In this document: positions 8,096 to 16,634 of the stretch, one piece after another
Numbering within the stretch: position 1 is the first letter of the stretch
How the letters are laid out: each line of letters opens with the position of its first letter
Source: Patescibacteria group bacterium
GTDB taxonomy: Bacteria; Patescibacteriota; Microgenomatia; UBA1400; Chisholmbacteraceae
Direction: 5' to 3'
DNA length: 40,375 bases
NCBI GenBank assembly: GCA_022564195.1
Contig: JADFLW010000012.1
Coordinates: 1 to 40,375, forward strand
Program-made: the position numbers and the translations under genes
The notes under the pieces: model-generated
The model's database searches: none
What the model saw: the letters and a program-made list of their open reading frames with translations, nothing else
Told to the model about the DNA's origin: nothing

Positions 8096-8731
8096 ATGGA
8101 ATCTCGATTCGATCTTGCCCAATTTTTTGAGGAGCATCGTACTTCGTTTCTTCTTGGGCTAGTTGGCCTTTTTTTATTGGGCGTTGGTGTGCTTTCCGCT
8201 GTCGTTGTTGGGCTCAATCAGTCGAAGCCGGCGGTTGAAATTATTCCGGCAGAAGAAGCTGAGCTTTCTCAAGTGGAGGAGATCGTGGTTGATGTTGCTG
8301 GCGCCGTGGAGAAACCAGGCGTCTATCGCTTGTCAGCAGGTTCACGAATCAATGATGCCTTGGTGGCTGCTGGCGGATTGTCGGCGGATGCGGACAGAGT
8401 AAAGGTTGAACGGTATATCAATCTTGCTCAAAAGCTAAACGATGGTATCAAAATATACATCCCTAGCGTTGGAGAGCAGGAGGCAGTTGGAGCGGTCTCC
8501 AGCGCCTATTCGGGTGTGGAGGGATCTGTTATTGGTACTTCCACCCAGGGCAAGGTGGACATCAATACTGCTTCCGCTCAAGACCTCGACGCGCTCTGGG
8601 GCATTGGGGAGAAGCGGGCAGCCGCGATCATTGAAAATCGGCCCTATGGGGATATCCGTGAGATCGAAACGCGAGCAGGGATACCCAGGAATGTTTTTGA
8701 GCGGATCAAGGATAAGATAAGCGTGTACTAG
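8096..8731 (+). CDS. comEA: ComEA-like DNA-uptake receptor
   Basis: 211 residues. A single N-terminal membrane helix (about 18-40) is followed by an acidic linker, a SLBB domain (about 63-123, VDVAGAVEKPGVYRLSAG) and a C-terminal helix-hairpin-helix pair (about 153-211, VDINTASAQDL, then LWGIGEKRAAAIIENRPY). This is the standard ComEA order. The family binds incoming double-stranded DNA outside the membrane and passes it to the ComEC channel. It starts 24 bases after leuS and is followed 100 bases later by comEC, so the three genes probably share a transcript. No strong ribosome site precedes the ATG. Confidence 0.92.
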   Translation: MESRFDLAQFFEEHRTSFLLGLVGLFLLGVGVLSAVVVGLNQSKPAVEIIPAEEAELSQVEEIVVDVAGAVEKPGVYRLSAGSRINDALVAAGGLSADADRVKVERYINLAQKLNDGIKIYIPSVGEQEAVGAVSSAYSGVEGSVIGTSTQGKVDINTASAQDLDALWGIGEKRAAAIIENRPYGDIREIETRAGIPRNVFERIKDKISVY

Positions 8732-8831
8732 CCAATGTTCGTTCCTTATATTTACCTAGATTTGCTGATTAAAGCACAATATTTCCGTGATAAGTGATGT
8801 GCTCCAATCGCCAAATTTCTGATAATTTTTG

Positions 8832-10106
8832 ATGCGTATTTATCTTTTTTCTATTATATTGATACTTTTAGCTGGTGTTTGGTTGGTCCGTTTTCGATCG
8901 ACGATCGACTCGATCAATTCGATGCCGGATGGGGAGAGGGTGCGCATTCGGGGCGCTGTGACTTCTCAACCATATCAGATAGCGTCAAATCAGATCATGC
9001 GTGTTGGGAGCATTTCTGTTGCAACCGAGGCCTTTCCGCGTTATAACTACGGTGATGTAGTCCTCATCGTTGGCACCCTTGTGAAACGTGTGACAGATTC
9101 AGGGAGTCCGCAGATTTGGTTGATGTATCCAAACATTCAGTTGGTTCAGGCTGAGCGTGGCTTGCGCTTAACAGGTGTTGGGCGATTCGTATCTGCGCTT
9201 CATCAAACACGTCGGCGGATCGTATCGCAATTTGGCGATCTTTTCCCAGAACCACAAGCCTCTCTGCTTTCCGGAGTGCTTTTGGGGGTTCGCGGGCGCA
9301 TGCCGGAACAATTCTCTCGAGCTCTTCGTCGGACAGGGACACTTCATATTATTGTGGCATCAGGATACAACGTCACCGTCGTTGCGGGGGTGTTGGCGTC
9401 TGTGTTGGTCCGTTTCCTTTCAAGACGTTGGGCAATACCGCTGGTTCTCGTGGGGATTGGGGCGTATACCCTCATGGCAGGTGCGGATCCCCCGATTGTT
9501 CGGGCAGCGATCATGGGAACACTCTTGCTTGCAGGTCAGTTCTTTGGGCGACCGTATCATGGTCTCTGGGCGTTGGTGTTGACTGCTGCGGTCATGCTCT
9601 TGCTGTCGCCTTTGCTCGTTTTTGATGTGGGGTTTCAGCTTTCTTTGGCGGCGACCTTTGGGATTCTTGCTCTCAGGCCAGTTATCGTCCGCGGAATCGA
9701 GCGGTTTGCGCGCTTCTTCGGCAGGGAGGCTGTTGAAGGGTTGTCAGTAACACTAGGCGCACAGCTTGCGGTGTTGCCGATTCTTCTCATGCATTTTGGA
9801 AGAGTGAGCTGGCTTTCTCCTGTAGTCAATTTGGTTGTTGCTTTTGTTGTTCCGATTATTATGGGAATGGGTGGCTTGCTCGCGTTGGCTAGCTTCCTAT
9901 GGAGCGGTCTGGCAGATATCCTGGCTCTCTTTTCTTGGGTGCCACTGACTTTTTTCGTCGAGGTTATTTCTTGGTTTGATCGGCTGCCGTTTGGCACTTT
10001 GACTGTTTCATCGGTGAGTTGGTGGTGGGTAGTCGGGTACTATGCAGTTATGGGGTGGTGGGTGTGGCATTCTTCTCATCGAGGAAAAGAAGCCCTTGCC
10101 AGATAA
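8832..10106 (+). CDS. comEC: ComEC membrane channel part (OB-fold and Competence domain, no nuclease domain)
   Basis: 424 residues from the ATG at 8832; an in-frame TTG at 8829 is a less likely start. An N-terminal membrane segment is followed by an OB-like region (RVRIRGAVTSQPYQ). The ComEC 'Competence' domain follows, with the hallmark HIIVASGYNVTVVAG near 172-186, PPIVRAAIMGTLLL, and FDVGFQLSLAATFGIL. Many membrane helices run to the C-terminus. Family role: the inner-membrane channel that imports single-stranded DNA. The metallo-beta-lactamase domain usually fused at the C-terminus is absent and is encoded by the next gene. The stop codon lies directly before a nested palindromic element. 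Confidence 0.9.
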   Translation: MRIYLFSIILILLAGVWLVRFRSTIDSINSMPDGERVRIRGAVTSQPYQIASNQIMRVGSISVATEAFPRYNYGDVVLIVGTLVKRVTDSGSPQIWLMYPNIQLVQAERGLRLTGVGRFVSALHQTRRRIVSQFGDLFPEPQASLLSGVLLGVRGRMPEQFSRALRRTGTLHIIVASGYNVTVVAGVLASVLVRFLSRRWAIPLVLVGIGAYTLMAGADPPIVRAAIMGTLLLAGQFFGRPYHGLWALVLTAAVMLLLSPLLVFDVGFQLSLAATFGILALRPVIVRGIERFARFFGREAVEGLSVTLGAQLAVLPILLMHFGRVSWLSPVVNLVVAFVVPIIMGMGGLLALASFLWSGLADILALFSWVPLTFFVEVISWFDRLPFGTLTVSSVSWWWVVGYYAVMGWWVWHSSHRGKEALAR

Positions 10107-10150
10107 AATCCTGAAACTGGACGTCCGGTCGTACGCTTGAATTCAGGATT
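10107..10150 (+). repeat. Nested palindromic element, copy C, between the comEC halves
   Basis: A 44-bp unit with perfect 9-base outer arms AATCCTGAA (10107-10115) and TTCAGGATT (10142-10150). The middle (ACTGGACGTCCGGTCGTACG) is a diverged core. It starts at the first base after the comEC stop codon. Confidence 0.8.
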
Positions 10151-10220
10151 GGAATTGCGGGCGTGAAGGTGAGACTTATAAGATTTGAAGAAAGCGGTTT
10201 ATCGGAGATGGAGAAGCCGA

Positions 10221-11159
10221 ATGAAAAGGGTACTCATTGAAGAACTACATCAACTCTCATCGCAAGGGTGGGTGGTCCGTTGGTTGATGATTGGGTTGCT
10301 GTTTGGAGTTGGTCTAATCTGGGGAATCGTCGGGAATCTTCCGGATCGGGATCTTCATTTGGTTGTCTGCGATGTCGGCCAGGGAGATGCGGTTCTTATC
10401 CATCAGGGATCGATGCAAGTGCTGGTTGATGGGGGACCGAACAGTAGTGTTTTGGATTGCCTCTCAAGGCATCTGCCGTTTTGGGATCGAACACTTGAGG
10501 TTGTTGTCCTCACGCATCCACAAGCGGATCATCTCAATGGATTGGTCGATGTATTGGAGCGCTATGACGTTGAGCAGGTGGTGGTGAACGGACTGGTCAA
10601 CGACACGGCGGGATTCCGTGCGTTCCAGGAGGTGGTTATTGACGAGGGGGCTTTGGTGTATCTTCCTTCAAGAGGAGATGAAATTCGGCTTGGGCCGATT
10701 CGGCTGACGGTCCTCTTGCCTGAAGAAAAACTGGGATTGGCGCGCGTCTGGGAAGAGCCTGGTGTGACTGGGGAGGTTCTGGGGATTGCTACGCACCAAG
10801 GGGATTTGAATGAGACGTCTGTCGTTTTGAAGCTTACCTTTGGTAAGTTTGATGCGCTTTTGGTTGGAGACATCGGCTTCTCGAGTGAGCAAGCACTCAT
10901 TGTGGATGGAGTGCTAAGTGAAGTAGAAGTTTTGAAAGTCGGGCACCACGGGTCAAAATATGCGTCTTCTTTGGATTTTCTTCGTGAAATTCGGCCCACA
11001 TTGGCGGTCATTTCGGTTGGTGGAAAGAACAGCTACGGTCACCCAACCCGTGATACTCTGATGCGGTTAGATACAGTTGGGGCGCGGGTTTTTCGGACGG
11101 ATGTGGAGGGAGATGTGGAGATTGTCTCTAATGGGCAGGAGTATTGGGTGATAGACTGA
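10221..11159 (+). CDS. ComEC-type metallo-beta-lactamase domain protein (separate gene)
   Basis: 312 residues from the ATG at 10221, preceded by GGAGAAG at good distance; a TTG at 10185 would add 12 residues. One membrane helix (about 21-38) comes first, then a metallo-beta-lactamase fold: DVGQGDA (51-57), the metal motif THPQADH (98-104, Gln where His or Asp is common) and VGHHGSKYASS. This is the ComEC C-terminal domain, thought to degrade the non-imported DNA strand. The membrane helix should place it at the same membrane as the channel gene just upstream, so the pair probably works as one split ComEC. Confidence 0.88.
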   Translation: MKRVLIEELHQLSSQGWVVRWLMIGLLFGVGLIWGIVGNLPDRDLHLVVCDVGQGDAVLIHQGSMQVLVDGGPNSSVLDCLSRHLPFWDRTLEVVVLTHPQADHLNGLVDVLERYDVEQVVVNGLVNDTAGFRAFQEVVIDEGALVYLPSRGDEIRLGPIRLTVLLPEEKLGLARVWEEPGVTGEVLGIATHQGDLNETSVVLKLTFGKFDALLVGDIGFSSEQALIVDGVLSEVEVLKVGHHGSKYASSLDFLREIRPTLAVISVGGKNSYGHPTRDTLMRLDTVGARVFRTDVEGDVEIVSNGQEYWVID

Positions 11160-11164
11160 GGGGT

Positions 11165-11821
11165 ATGCGGAAACTTGAATGGATTATTTACGGACTTCAT
11201 AGAGGAGAAGGGTCTATTCTGCTGGATGAGACTACTGCTCGCCTACACCCAGAAGAGTCGCGCTTGGGTGAGGGTGAGGAGCCGCATTTGCAGGTGGTTG
11301 AGCACATACTGGCGAGCGAGCTGACTGACCAGGAGATGAAGAATATGGCCTCGGAGATGCGTTGGCTTTTCGTTGACCACTTCGGAGAAGAGTTTCTTAC
11401 TTGGAATGGCAGGTTTGGCAGTGAGCATTCGAGGCGTTTGCGAGGGAGAGCCCGACTGGTTCATGGAGAGGATCACTTAGGATTTGTCCAGATGGCGGTG
11501 GAAGAGCTTTCTACCCCAGACGAGGATGTCTACCCGATCCACGCCAGTTATGTCCAGTGGGGGAATGAGAGAAATGGGATTCTCATCCTCTCGGTTGGCG
11601 CCGATGCATTGCCGTTTTTCAGCCTTGCCGTTGCGCCCTTTGCGGAGTTTGGCGAGGAAGAGCGGGATGAGGTGCTTGCGGGTTACTATCCGCTCTTTGA
11701 GCGGCGGTGGCGAGAGATTCCTGACTGGAGCTTTCAGAAGAGTGTCGTGGTTGCACTTTCAGGGGATCTTGAGGAGTTGGCTTCATTGGAGTTTGTGGAT
11801 CGGTGTAGAACTGAGGAATAG
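11165..11821 (+). CDS. Unrecognised 218-residue soluble protein
   Basis: I do not recognise the family. The ATG at 11165 follows the ComEC nuclease-type gene by 5 bases, so co-transcription is likely; GAGGGG lies immediately before it. The protein is acidic, without signal peptide or membrane helix. It contains LEWIIYGLHRGEGSI near the N-terminus, a region rich in Glu and Trp, and ILILSVGADALPFFSLAVAPF in the second half, which looks like a buried core strand-helix unit. There is no cysteine or obvious catalytic motif, apart from one Cys near the end. Confidence 0.7.
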   Translation: MRKLEWIIYGLHRGEGSILLDETTARLHPEESRLGEGEEPHLQVVEHILASELTDQEMKNMASEMRWLFVDHFGEEFLTWNGRFGSEHSRRLRGRARLVHGEDHLGFVQMAVEELSTPDEDVYPIHASYVQWGNERNGILILSVGADALPFFSLAVAPFAEFGEEERDEVLAGYYPLFERRWREIPDWSFQKSVVVALSGDLEELASLEFVDRCRTEE

Positions 11822-11831
11822 AATGTGCGAG

Positions 11832-12748
11832 TTACTCGATGTTTTTTTCTGCAAGCGTGTTATGGGTTGAAAGGGCAGTTACCACAACGAGTAGCTGACT
11901 GATTAGTTCATTGACCTCAGGAATTTCGACACCCTGCTTTTGCATCAGCTTTCTCATATTTTGTGTTTGGAGGAGCATAGTATCTGTCGCGTCTGTAATC
12001 TTCTCCCTCTGTTGCTCGATTTGGGACTTGAGTTTTGTGTATTCGTGGATAACCACCATGCCCATGGCTGCGGCGGTGAAGACGTTGACGAAGGGTGGGG
12101 ATGCCATTGTTTGAGACTTCCATGAGTTGCCTTGTCTGCTCCAGGTTGAGCCAGTGCTTGTTTTCAAGTAGTGGTTCTGCGGACTTGCTGACTTTTTCAG
12201 GGAGTTCATCGAGGTTCAGATGGACCATCAGGACTGCCGGTTTTGCGTATTTCCCTTTTTGATCTGCTTGAACCATCCTGGCCGCATCGCTGTTGATTGA
12301 GGAAACCCTCACGCCTTTTTTCTTTTGTAATTTTCGCCCAGGCATACCGAGCTTCTGCAGTTGCAAGTCTCGAAATAGCATCCTCGATATCGGGGGTAAG
12401 TTGGTCGGTGGATTGATTGATTCGTTCTTCAAGATCAGTAGCGACCATGGTAATGGCGAGGTTGGCGCTGACTTCTTCTCTAGCGCCAAGTAGCCATTGG
12501 GGTAACTCGCGCGCCCAGATCTGGTTTGGTTTCGGCGACCCATCTGGCAGCGTTGGTTCAGGAAGCTGGGTGGGTTTTAGGAGAGCTTCACGGAGGGGCA
12601 GGGTCGCAAAATGGAATGGTTCCTGACTCAGTGCCTAAATGGTCTCTTCTGGGATGGCGGGAAACATTTCTCCGAGCGGCCGTCTTGGAAGACCCCCGTT
12701 GTCTGGGCCATTGGTTTGGGAGTGGATGATTTCGTTTTTGTTCGGCAT
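11832..12748 (-). pseudogene. Decayed gene: one nonsense codon and two frameshifts
   Basis: Reading the minus strand from the ATG at 12748, 37 codons (MPNKNEIIHSQTNG...) are followed by TAG at 12635-12637. The same frame then stays protein-like (WARELPQWLLGAREEVSANL, ATAEARYAWAKITKEK) until an A-run near 12318. There the sense shifts to a second frame (SINSDAARMVQADQKGKYAK, LLENKHWLNLEQTRQLMEVS). Near 12115 it shifts to a third (MASPPFVNVFTAAAMGMVVI, then a coiled-coil-like stretch with QIEQQREKI) ending at TAA 11832-11834. The product would have been about 300 residues with one hydrophobic helix and a coiled coil. A good promoter (12779-12806) remains. Assembly error is the alternative. Confidence 0.7.
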
Positions 12749-12778
12749 AGCTTGCTTTATGGGTAGGAAATAACGGAT

Positions 12779-12806
12779 ATTATAGCTGAGATTTCCGATT
12801 CGTCAA
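12779..12806 (-). promoter_or_regulatory. Sigma-70-type promoter of the decayed gene
   Basis: On the minus strand TTGACG (12806-12801), 16 bases and a perfect TATAAT (12784-12779), 30 bases before the ATG at 12748. Confidence 0.65.
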
Positions 12807-12826
12807 TTTGGTATCGTATCTCTGGA

Positions 12827-14146
12827 TTATTTTGGTTTGTTTCTTCCTAATTCTTCCAAGGCCTCCTGGTGGATATCAGATACCAATGCTTGCACGCTTG
12901 CGTGGTGCATTGAGAGATCAGGATTGGTTTTTATCTTTTCTCCGACTCTGCGGTACCAGAGTTGGTGGAGGGTAGGGAACTTTATGAATCCATTGGTCCA
13001 ATGGTTCTGAACTGCTTCTGGAAGTTGGGAGAATTTCTCTCGGAAGACTTGGAGGGTTTCTGGCGTATCTTTTGCCGGCTCTAGCTGCTGACAGGCCTCG
13101 ATGAAACGAGCGAGTGTGACTCCTTTTTCCTCGTGACTGAAGGCAACCGGCTCTTCGAGAACGGCAAGAATGAATTTCTGATGTAGGTCGACAAAGGGGG
13201 CCAATAGTGTACCGGCAAAATAAGGAGTGTCATATTGTGCATATGGCAGTGCAGGATTATTGCTTGAGTCGACGAACATTTTTAAGTGCTCGAGAATGTT
13301 CTGAGAGCTCTGCGGGGCTGGGGATGACCCTCTTTGATTCCACGAGCGAAGCATGATGCTCATTTGATGTTTGAAGTCTGCATCTTGCGAATCGAAGACG
13401 GGATTGAAGCGCTCGCCGTCGAAGTCGATAATCGGATGGGTTCTGGTAAGGAGGACCCTCACCGGCTGAAATGGTCCATAGATTTCTGCCCTGTCGTCCC
13501 AGCGAGGGAACCAGAGGCTATATCGGTGGTTGGCGACAATCTCATCATCATACGGTTTTTTAGTGATGGTCTTATTACCTCGAGTAACTTGGATTTTTCT
13601 TCTGTAGTGAGGATGCTCGGCGATTGAGAGCAGGGTTAATTTGAGGAGATTCGGAGGAAGGATATCTCTCGCAAGTATTTCGAAGGCATATGACCACACC
13701 TCTGCATGTCCGGCAAAACGTGCTGGCTCTTCGTATCTTTGAACCAAAGCGGGGCCATAATCCTTGAATGTTGCTGCTAAGGCGCTGACTGCCACTTCGA
13801 CAGAGTCGAGTTGGCTGATGATTGGGTCGCGAAGGATGGCGTCGGTGTATATCACGTCTCGTATTCTGGTGTGGCCTGCAGGGAGGAATTTTCTGAAGGG
13901 TTCGTGCCGATCGCGCAACTTGGTGAAGGTATCGGAGGGAAGTTGGTCGAGTTCTTTGTGAGCCTTCTCTTTGGTTGCGATCCAGCCTTCAAGAGGTTCG
14001 ACTTCTTGGCGTAATTCTTGTATTGCTTCAAAGACTTCAAGGTCGCCCTCAGGAGCGGCAAGACTTTCTCTTGCCGCCTCGACATTGCCGCATCTAATCA
14101 AATCTTCTAAGGAGGTTGGCTTCGGAGTAGCTTCTTTTGGGGTCAT
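12827..14146 (-). CDS. Unrecognised 439-residue soluble protein
   Basis: I do not recognise the family. The protein is soluble, rich in Leu, Glu and Trp, without signal peptide or membrane helix. It reads as mostly helical, with central strands around IYGPFQPVRVLLTRTHPIID. Notable pieces are the N-terminal LEDLIRCGNVEAARESLAAP, reminiscent of a helical repeat, and RYSLWFPRWDDRAEIYGPFQ. It is single-copy here and divergent from the small gene at 14250. A promoter with 16-base spacing lies just upstream. The end is 80 bases from the start of a decayed gene on the same strand. Confidence 0.8.
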   Translation of the reverse strand: MTPKEATPKPTSLEDLIRCGNVEAARESLAAPEGDLEVFEAIQELRQEVEPLEGWIATKEKAHKELDQLPSDTFTKLRDRHEPFRKFLPAGHTRIRDVIYTDAILRDPIISQLDSVEVAVSALAATFKDYGPALVQRYEEPARFAGHAEVWSYAFEILARDILPPNLLKLTLLSIAEHPHYRRKIQVTRGNKTITKKPYDDEIVANHRYSLWFPRWDDRAEIYGPFQPVRVLLTRTHPIIDFDGERFNPVFDSQDADFKHQMSIMLRSWNQRGSSPAPQSSQNILEHLKMFVDSSNNPALPYAQYDTPYFAGTLLAPFVDLHQKFILAVLEEPVAFSHEEKGVTLARFIEACQQLEPAKDTPETLQVFREKFSQLPEAVQNHWTNGFIKFPTLHQLWYRRVGEKIKTNPDLSMHHASVQALVSDIHQEALEELGRNKPK

Positions 14147-14156
14147 AATGCTGGAT

Positions 14157-14184
14157 AGTATATCATTTGTTCTCAGCGGCTCAA
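14157..14184 (-). promoter_or_regulatory. Promoter of the 439-residue protein gene
   Basis: Minus strand TTGAGC (14184-14179), 16-base spacer and TATACT (14162-14157), 10 bases before the ATG at 14146, so the mRNA would be almost leaderless. Confidence 0.6.
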
Positions 14185-14249
14185 GTTATTTCGGTTATAG
14201 TGTTGTGATAACCCCTATCGTTGAACAGAGAGGGTAGAATATTGAACAT

Positions 14250-14624
14250 ATGAACCGTGGAGAAGTTCTGACTGAGCAGGAGCCGTATGAGATTCGCTTG
14301 GCGAGAGGCTATGTTTCTCAGAGGGTCGAGGAGCGTGAGGGTTTAACTTTGGACGAGCAGGCAAGATCTCTTAGAGAGGAGCTGGCGGATGTGGAGATTT
14401 CTCTTCTCGAGATTCAGCAGTCGGGGTCGAGCGTCAGGATCGAGACGTTTTTGGCAGAAGCACAAAGTAGTTGGCTTCATGAACGGGGTGTTGATACCTT
14501 CGGCAAGCTGCCACCAGAACCCGTCGATAGAGAATGGTTTGCACAGGGCTTGGCAAATGAACTTCGCTTAGCGGTCAGGGATCCGGAAGCCTTCATGCAG
14601 TTTTGGCAGTCAGATAGTCGTTAG
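14250..14624 (+). CDS. Unrecognised 124-residue protein
   Basis: A small, acidic, soluble protein with no family I recognise. The first half is rich in Glu and Arg and probably helical (QRVEEREGLTLDEQARSLRE); the second half has several Trp residues (SSWLHERGVDTFGKLPPEPV, REWFAQGLANELRLAV). AGAGAGGG lies about 15 bases before the ATG. It stands alone between a divergent gene and argS. The open frame, coding-like composition and lack of overlap support it as real. Confidence 0.6.
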   Translation: MNRGEVLTEQEPYEIRLARGYVSQRVEEREGLTLDEQARSLREELADVEISLLEIQQSGSSVRIETFLAEAQSSWLHERGVDTFGKLPPEPVDREWFAQGLANELRLAVRDPEAFMQFWQSDSR

Positions 14625-14671
14625 TCTTTATCTCGACCCTTTTTTCCTCATCTTCATTCTAGTGAAGTTGG

Positions 14672-14677
14672 TATACT
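14672..14677 (+). promoter_or_regulatory. Extended -10 box of argS
   Basis: TGGTATACT ends 6 bases before the argS ATG, so transcription should begin at or within a base or two of the start codon. No clear -35 is seen. Confidence 0.55.
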
Positions 14678-14683
14678 AGGCGT

Positions 14684-16591
14684 ATGGTAGCCGAGGAGAT
14701 CAAGAATCAGATCAGAAAAGCGTTGAAGACGCTGAATTTGTCGTTGGTGGAGTTTGTGGTGGAGCATCCGGAGAACGAAAAGTTTGGCGACTATTCTTCG
14801 AATGTGGCACTGAAGTTATATCAACAACTTCAGAAGCACGAAGCGCGAAGCACGAAGCACGAAACAAATTCAAAATCACAAACATTTAAATCACCAACAA
14901 AGATAGCAGAAAAAATACAACAATATTTCGAATTTCGAATTTCGAATTTCGAATTTCTCGACAGAGTGGAAGTCGCGGGGCAAGGATTTATTAATTTTTG
15001 GCTTTCTGAACACTTTTTATTGGAGGAGATAAAGCGGGCTGTATATCTGGGGGAGAGGTATGGAACGAACACGTCACGCAGGGGAAAAAAGATCATGGTG
15101 GAATTCACTGATCCCAATCCGTTTAAGGAGTTTCACATTGGGCATTTGTACAGTAACATCGTGGGCGAATCATTGTCGCGGCTTTTTGGAGCGAGTGGCG
15201 CGACGGTCAAACGGGCGAATTACCAAGGGGATGTGGGACTGCATGTGGCAAAGGCTCTATATGGGCTTTTGCAAATCTCAAATCTCAAATCTCAAATCTC
15301 AAAGTTAGAGATGAAGCCACCTCAAGAGAAGGCTGCGTTCTTGGGGAAGTCGTATGCGCTTGGGACGACTGCCTATGAGAAAGATAAGAACGCAAAGGAA
15401 GAAATTGAGAAGCTCAATCAGCAGATCTATGCGCAAGATCCTGAGGTGATGGAGTTGTACGAGAAAGGTCGGCAGTGGAGTTTGGATTACTTTGAGACGA
15501 TCTACGAGCGTTTGGGAACGAAGTTTGATTTTTATTACTTTGAGCGAGATGCAGGCAAGATCGGTTTAGATGTTGTCCAGAGGAATTTGAAGAAAGGAAT
15601 TTTTCAGAAGAGTCGAGGAGCGGTTATTTTTCCAGGGGAAAAGCACGGACTACACACTCGGGTATTTATCACCTCTCGAGGCTTGCCCACGTACGAGGCA
15701 AAAGACTTAGGACTTGTTTCGATGAAGTACAAGGATTTTGCTTACGATGAGTCCGTTATCGTGACCGGGCATGAAGTTGATGAATATTTCCGCGTGGTGC
15801 TTGCGGCAATGCGTTTGGTTCATCCGGAGCTTGGAGAGAAGACGCAGCATGTGTCTCATGGAATGGTGCGGCTAGCCAAAGGGAAGATGTCGAGCCGAAC
15901 CGGTGAGGTCTTGACAGGAGAGTGGCTGCTTGATGAGGCAAAAAAGGAAGTAGAGTACATCATCAAGGGGAGATCTAGAGGTAAAACTGGTATTGACTAC
16001 TTTCTTTCAAAGCATCCGGACTATTCTTCTAAGACAGAGAGCGAAGTGGAGGAAATCATAAAACAGATCTCTGAGGTCATAGGGCTTGGTGCTGTCAAGT
16101 ACGCACTTCTTAAGAGCAGCATTGGCAGAGACATTGCGTTTGATTTTGATGAGTCGGTGAGCTTTGAGGGGAACTCGGGGCCGTACCTCCAATACACCTT
16201 TGCTAGGGCAAAGAGTGTATTAAGGAAATTCGAAGCACGAAATTCGAAGCACGAAACAAATTCAAAGGCTCAAAACTCGAATGTTCAAAATTTTTCGGAT
16301 TTCGATATTCGGATTACGGATTTTAACGAGGAAGAGCTTGCGATTCTTCGTTGGCTGTATCGATATCCGGAGGTAGTGCTCGAGGCAGGAGAGGAGTATT
16401 TGCCGAGTGTTGTTTGCGGGTTTTTGTATGAATTGGCGAAGCGGTACAACACCTTTTATAACAAGCACTGGATTCTTAATGCTAAGAGTAAAAGACAGAG
16501 GCAACTTCGATTAACATTGACCGCTGCGACTGCTCGAGTCATTAAGAATGGCCTCTTTCTTCTCGGCATTCAAGCTCCCCGTAAAATGTAG
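14684..16591 (+). CDS. argS: Arginyl-tRNA synthetase with repeat-derived insertions
   Basis: 635 residues. It charges tRNA-Arg with arginine. The ArgRS N-terminal tRNA-binding domain is visible (FGDYSSNVALKL). HIGH is intact at 151-154 in FKEFHIGHLYSN, and the KMSKS loop appears as KMSSR at 401-405 followed by TGEVLTG. A C-terminal DALR-like anticodon-binding domain ends the protein. Three segments look like translated simple repeats: residues about 51-92 (KHEARSTKHETNSK, then FEFRISNFEF), about 196-209 (QISNLKSQISK) and about 514-550 (FEARNSKHETNSK). The peptide KHETNSK appears twice. They fall between conserved blocks, so activity is probably kept. The gene is longer than many ArgRS because of them. 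A hairpin terminator follows. Confidence 0.95.
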   Translation: MVAEEIKNQIRKALKTLNLSLVEFVVEHPENEKFGDYSSNVALKLYQQLQKHEARSTKHETNSKSQTFKSPTKIAEKIQQYFEFRISNFEFLDRVEVAGQGFINFWLSEHFLLEEIKRAVYLGERYGTNTSRRGKKIMVEFTDPNPFKEFHIGHLYSNIVGESLSRLFGASGATVKRANYQGDVGLHVAKALYGLLQISNLKSQISKLEMKPPQEKAAFLGKSYALGTTAYEKDKNAKEEIEKLNQQIYAQDPEVMELYEKGRQWSLDYFETIYERLGTKFDFYYFERDAGKIGLDVVQRNLKKGIFQKSRGAVIFPGEKHGLHTRVFITSRGLPTYEAKDLGLVSMKYKDFAYDESVIVTGHEVDEYFRVVLAAMRLVHPELGEKTQHVSHGMVRLAKGKMSSRTGEVLTGEWLLDEAKKEVEYIIKGRSRGKTGIDYFLSKHPDYSSKTESEVEEIIKQISEVIGLGAVKYALLKSSIGRDIAFDFDESVSFEGNSGPYLQYTFARAKSVLRKFEARNSKHETNSKAQNSNVQNFSDFDIRITDFNEEELAILRWLYRYPEVVLEAGEEYLPSVVCGFLYELAKRYNTFYNKHWILNAKSKRQRQLRLTLTAATARVIKNGLFLLGIQAPRKM

Positions 16592-16592
16592 G

Positions 16593-16634
16593 GACTCCAT
16601 TTGACAGGGTCAGACCCTGTCAATGTGGAGTTTT
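16593..16634. terminator. Hairpin terminator between convergent argS and methyltransferase genes
   Basis: TTGACAGGGT (16601-16610) pairs with ACCCTGTCAA (16614-16623), and flanking ACTCCA/TGGAGT can extend the stem; TTTT follows at 16631. The methyltransferase stop codon lies inside the stem. The same hairpin motif occurs inside the GT4 gene at 34731-34753, so this may be a dispersed repeat acting as terminator. Confidence 0.65.
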
